A stretch of 64,000 nucleotides of DNA. It comes from Bog-159 sp050008575. Its GTDB lineage: Bacteria > Acidobacteriota > Terriglobia > Bryobacterales > Bryobacteraceae. The notes beneath the pieces are model-generated. The model was not told the DNA's origin and searched no databases. It was given only the letters and a program-made list of their open reading frames with translations. The stretch covers positions 9,080 to 73,079 of the forward strand of contig JBEKMJ010000038.1 in the NCBI GenBank assembly GCA_050008575.1, read 5' to 3'. The position numbers and the translations under genes were made by a program. This document shows positions 62,010 through 64,000 of the stretch, in pieces. Position 1 is the stretch's first letter; every line of letters begins with the position of its first letter.

Positions 62010-62615
62010 ATGAAAACCGAACACACCGCCGCCCCCGCAGGGCCGGCTTTCAATTCCATTAAAGACGTCGAGAGCAACGTGAAAGCGCGCATGGAGAAGG
62101 CGATCGGCGACCTGCAGCACGAAGCGGCCACCATCCGCACGGGACGGGCCACGCTGAGCCTGCTCGACCACATTCGCGTGGATTATTACGGGACGCCCTC
62201 GCCCCTGAACCAGGTGGCGACGCTGCACGTTCCGGAGCCCAGCATGATCACGATCACGCCGTGGGATGCCTCGCAAATCGGGCCGATCGAGAAGGCTATC
62301 CGGGTTTCGGACCTGGGTCTGAATCCCGCCAATGACGGCAAGACGATCCGGTTGCCGATCCCGCCGCTGACCGAGGAGCGCCGCAAGGAATTCGTGAAGC
62401 GGCTGCACGGCGTGGCCGAGCACCATCGCGTATCGGTGCGCAACATCCGCCGCGACGGCAACGAGGCGGTAAAGGCGCTGCTGAAGGACAAGAAGATCAC
62501 CGAAGACGAGGACAAGCGGGCGCACGACGAGATCCAGAAGCTGACGAACGCTTATATGGACAAGATCGATCTGGCGGCGCGGACCAAGGAAAAGGAAATC
62601 CTGGAGATCAAGTAG
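62010..62615 (+). CDS. frr: Ribosome recycling factor
   Basis: 201 residues, seven bases after pyrH. Family motifs: IRTGRATLSLLDHIRVDYYGTPSPLNQVA, EPSMITITPWD, IEKAIRVSDLGLNPANDGKTIRLPIPPLTEERR, VRNIRRDGNEAVK. The N-terminus is some 15 residues longer than usual (KTEHTAAPAGPAFN). Last gene of the translation cluster; repeats follow. Confidence 0.97.
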   Translation: MKTEHTAAPAGPAFNSIKDVESNVKARMEKAIGDLQHEAATIRTGRATLSLLDHIRVDYYGTPSPLNQVATLHVPEPSMITITPWDASQIGPIEKAIRVSDLGLNPANDGKTIRLPIPPLTEERRKEFVKRLHGVAEHHRVSVRNIRRDGNEAVKALLKDKKITEDEDKRAHDEIQKLTNAYMDKIDLAARTKEKEILEIK

Positions 62616-62635
62616 CAAACCCGTCCCGCGTGGTG

Positions 62636-62712
62636 GGAAGCGCGGGTCTGGAGACCCGCCGCAGGCGTGGACGCCTGCCCCACCGCACTACACTGCACTG
62701 GAGTCCTACCCC
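62636..62712. repeat. Compound hairpin repeat after frr
   Basis: GCGGGTCTGGAGACCCGC, GCAGGCGTGGACGCCTGC-CCCAC, then a degenerate module GCACTGGAGTCCTACCCCAC. May serve as the cluster's 3' end. Confidence 0.65.
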
Positions 62713-62746
62713 ACTTTGCTGGTAAAGTGTCACTCAGGAGGGTTGC

Positions 62747-63637
62747 ATGCCCCATTTCACCAGACGCGATTTTTTGAAGACCGGCGTGGCCGCTTCGGTG
62801 CTATCCACCACCGGCGCCGCCGCCCTGGCCAAGCACAAGCGCTCGGCTACCGACTGGGTAACGCTCGGCAAATCCAAAGTGAAGGTGACTCGCCTGGCCT
62901 TCGGCACCGGCACCACCAGCGGGCGCGCGCAACGCGAATTGGGGCAGGAGGGATTCACCAGCCTGGTCCGCTACGCTTACGACCACGGCGTGCGCTTCTT
63001 TGAAACCGCGGAGAGCTATCACGGCATGCCGGAGATGCTGGCCATCGCGCTGAAGGGTCTGCCGCGCGACAGCTACCGCCTGATGACCAAGTACAGCACG
63101 CCGGCGTCGGGCGATCCCGCGCCGAAGATCGACCAATTCCGCAAGCAACTGAACACGGAATACATCGACATTCTGCTGCTGCACTGCCTGCGCCCGCCCA
63201 CCTGGGCCGCGGATTACGAGAGCCTGCGGGACGGATTTTCGCTCGCGCAGCAGAAGAAGATTATCGTGGCCCATGGCGCATCCATCCACGGCCTGCCGGC
63301 GCTGCGGACAATTCCGGGCAACGAATGGCTGCAAATCGCCATGATCCGCATGAACCACAACGGCACGCGCATGGACACGCCCGACATGAAGGATGTGGAT
63401 AAGCTGGGCAACGTAGAGGAAGTGGTGGCGCATACCAAGGCGGTCCACAAGCAGGGCATGGGCGTGATCAGTATGAAGCTGGTGGGAGAAGGACGATTTA
63501 CCAAAGCGGAAGACCGCGACGCGTCCATGAAATTCGCCATGAACCTGGGCTGCGTGGATGCGGTGACCATCGGCTTCACGAACACGGCGCAGATCGACGA
63601 AGCCATCGAGCGCATGAACCGCGTGATGAACGTTTGA
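62747..63637 (+). CDS. Tat-exported aldo/keto reductase
   Basis: 296 residues; CAGGAGG seven bases upstream. Twin-arginine leader FTRRDFLKTGVAASVLSTTGAAALA. The barrel includes FGTGTTSGRAQREL, VRFFETAESYHGMPEMLAIAL with the catalytic-type Asp position replaced by Glu in ETAESY and Tyr retained, LMTKYSTP, YIDILLLHCLRPP, GASIHGLPALR and IGFTNTAQIDEAIERM. Family members reduce carbonyls with NADPH; export suggests cofactor loading before transport. Lone gene. Confidence 0.85.
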   Translation: MPHFTRRDFLKTGVAASVLSTTGAAALAKHKRSATDWVTLGKSKVKVTRLAFGTGTTSGRAQRELGQEGFTSLVRYAYDHGVRFFETAESYHGMPEMLAIALKGLPRDSYRLMTKYSTPASGDPAPKIDQFRKQLNTEYIDILLLHCLRPPTWAADYESLRDGFSLAQQKKIIVAHGASIHGLPALRTIPGNEWLQIAMIRMNHNGTRMDTPDMKDVDKLGNVEEVVAHTKAVHKQGMGVISMKLVGEGRFTKAEDRDASMKFAMNLGCVDAVTIGFTNTAQIDEAIERMNRVMNV

Positions 63638-63650
63638 GGCCGGCGCGCGC

Positions 63651-63884
63651 TCAGCGCGTGACTTTGACCGCCGTGGGATTCAGTTCGTAGCCGTCGTCCT
63701 TGGCGTCCGCGACGGCCAGCGAAACCAGTTCGGCATCGCCCGTGTTCCGTGCGGCATCCGGATGGGTGTGTTTGATCACCTCCGACCCGATATGCAGATG
63801 CACCGTCCAGCCTGTGTGCTTCTTGTCGCCGTCCTGCCAAACCACTTCCGCGCCGCCTGCCGATGTGAGTTGCGCCGATGCCAT
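63651..63884 (-). CDS. Small conserved protein, unknown function
   Basis: 77 residues from the ATG at 63884, with GGGAGG upstream. MASAQLTSAGGAEVVWQDGDKKHTGWTVHLHIG, EVIKHTHPDAARNTGDAELVSLAVADAKDDGYEL. Mixed alpha/beta, no signal. Not recognised. Confidence 0.6.
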   Translation of the reverse strand: MASAQLTSAGGAEVVWQDGDKKHTGWTVHLHIGSEVIKHTHPDAARNTGDAELVSLAVADAKDDGYELNPTAVKVTR

Positions 63885-63931
63885 AAGTTGCGTCACCTCC
63901 CGACAGTCTGAAAAGTAGCAAACTGGGAAGA

Positions 63932-64000
63932 GTGAGTCAATCCCCCGGCATGCGCGTTGTGGATGCCAGCGACCGTTCGCTGCTGTTGGTGTTCGACGAT
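63932..64000 (+). CDS. Start of a probable PxpB/KipI-type 5-oxoprolinase subunit (cut by window edge)
   Basis: The visible 23 codons read (M)SQSPGMRVVDASDRSLLLVFDD. This resembles the N-terminus of PxpB/KipI and allophanate-hydrolase-subunit-1 proteins (R...ASDRSLLV.FGD). Start GTG 63932 or ATG 63950. Too short for more certainty. Confidence 0.4.
   Translation, partial: MSQSPGMRVVDASDRSLLLVFDD

Overview
The window looks like chromosomal DNA of an Acidobacteriota of the Solibacter/Bryobacter lineage. This is inferred from protein families, not from rRNA. At least two long secreted proteins (positions 2-4675 and 55609-57906) end in the C-terminal domain typical of Solibacter (Soli_cterm type). 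They occur alongside BACON-type, GloVer-type and FG-GAP repeat proteins, Planctomycete-type cytochrome/DUF1501 pairs, a GH78 rhamnosidase and DUF4139 proteins. The DNA is GC-rich. No rRNA, tRNA, CRISPR array or intact mobile element was seen.

Layout. 1-4.7 kb: 3' part of a giant BACON-repeat protein. 4.7-7.5 kb: a broken REP-associated transposase, a broken Gfo/Idh/MocA oxidoreductase and an FG-GAP protein. 7.6-10.2 kb: molybdopterin oxidoreductase and coupled lipoprotein. 10.3-14.9 kb (minus): GT39-type glycosyltransferase, GH78 rhamnosidase and a histidine-kinase remnant. 15.2-22.5 kb: cytochrome/DUF1549/DUF1553 protein, DUF1501 protein and a secreted BNR propeller protein with a near-consensus promoter. 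22.7-25.6 kb (minus): small membrane protein, then a compact esterase-like / coiled-coil / transglutaminase cluster. 25.7-26.7 kb: a decayed mannonate-dehydratase-like gene containing an integrase scrap. 26.8-30.9 kb (minus): fabD, a DUF4139 protein and a frameshifted comB-like gene. 31-36 kb: outer-membrane barrels, YHS and TPR proteins and a GT2. 36-39.5 kb: hybrid sensor kinase and an HSL-type esterase.

39.7-47.2 kb is the most interesting locus. A 1726-residue secreted multi-domain protein is transcribed divergently from three tandem tail-collar (MdpB-like) genes and a GNAT acetyltransferase. 47.3-54.2 kb: a DUF4062-like protein and two NarL-type two-component systems, one coupled to an amidohydrolase. 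54.2-58.1 kb: remains of FG-GAP and GloVer genes around one intact GloVer/Soli_cterm gene. 58.6-62.6 kb: the translation cluster rplM-rpsI-rpsB-tsf-pyrH-frr. 62.7-64 kb: a Tat-exported aldo/keto reductase, a small conserved protein and the start of a likely PxpB/KipI gene.

A second theme is a dispersed family of compound hairpin repeats, usually opening with GTGGGGC and closing with GCCCCAC. They occupy most intergenic gaps, sit beside many of the broken genes, and in places have been absorbed into coding sequence or lie against a start codon. The broken RAYT gene at 4801-5294 is a candidate for the family that mobilised them.
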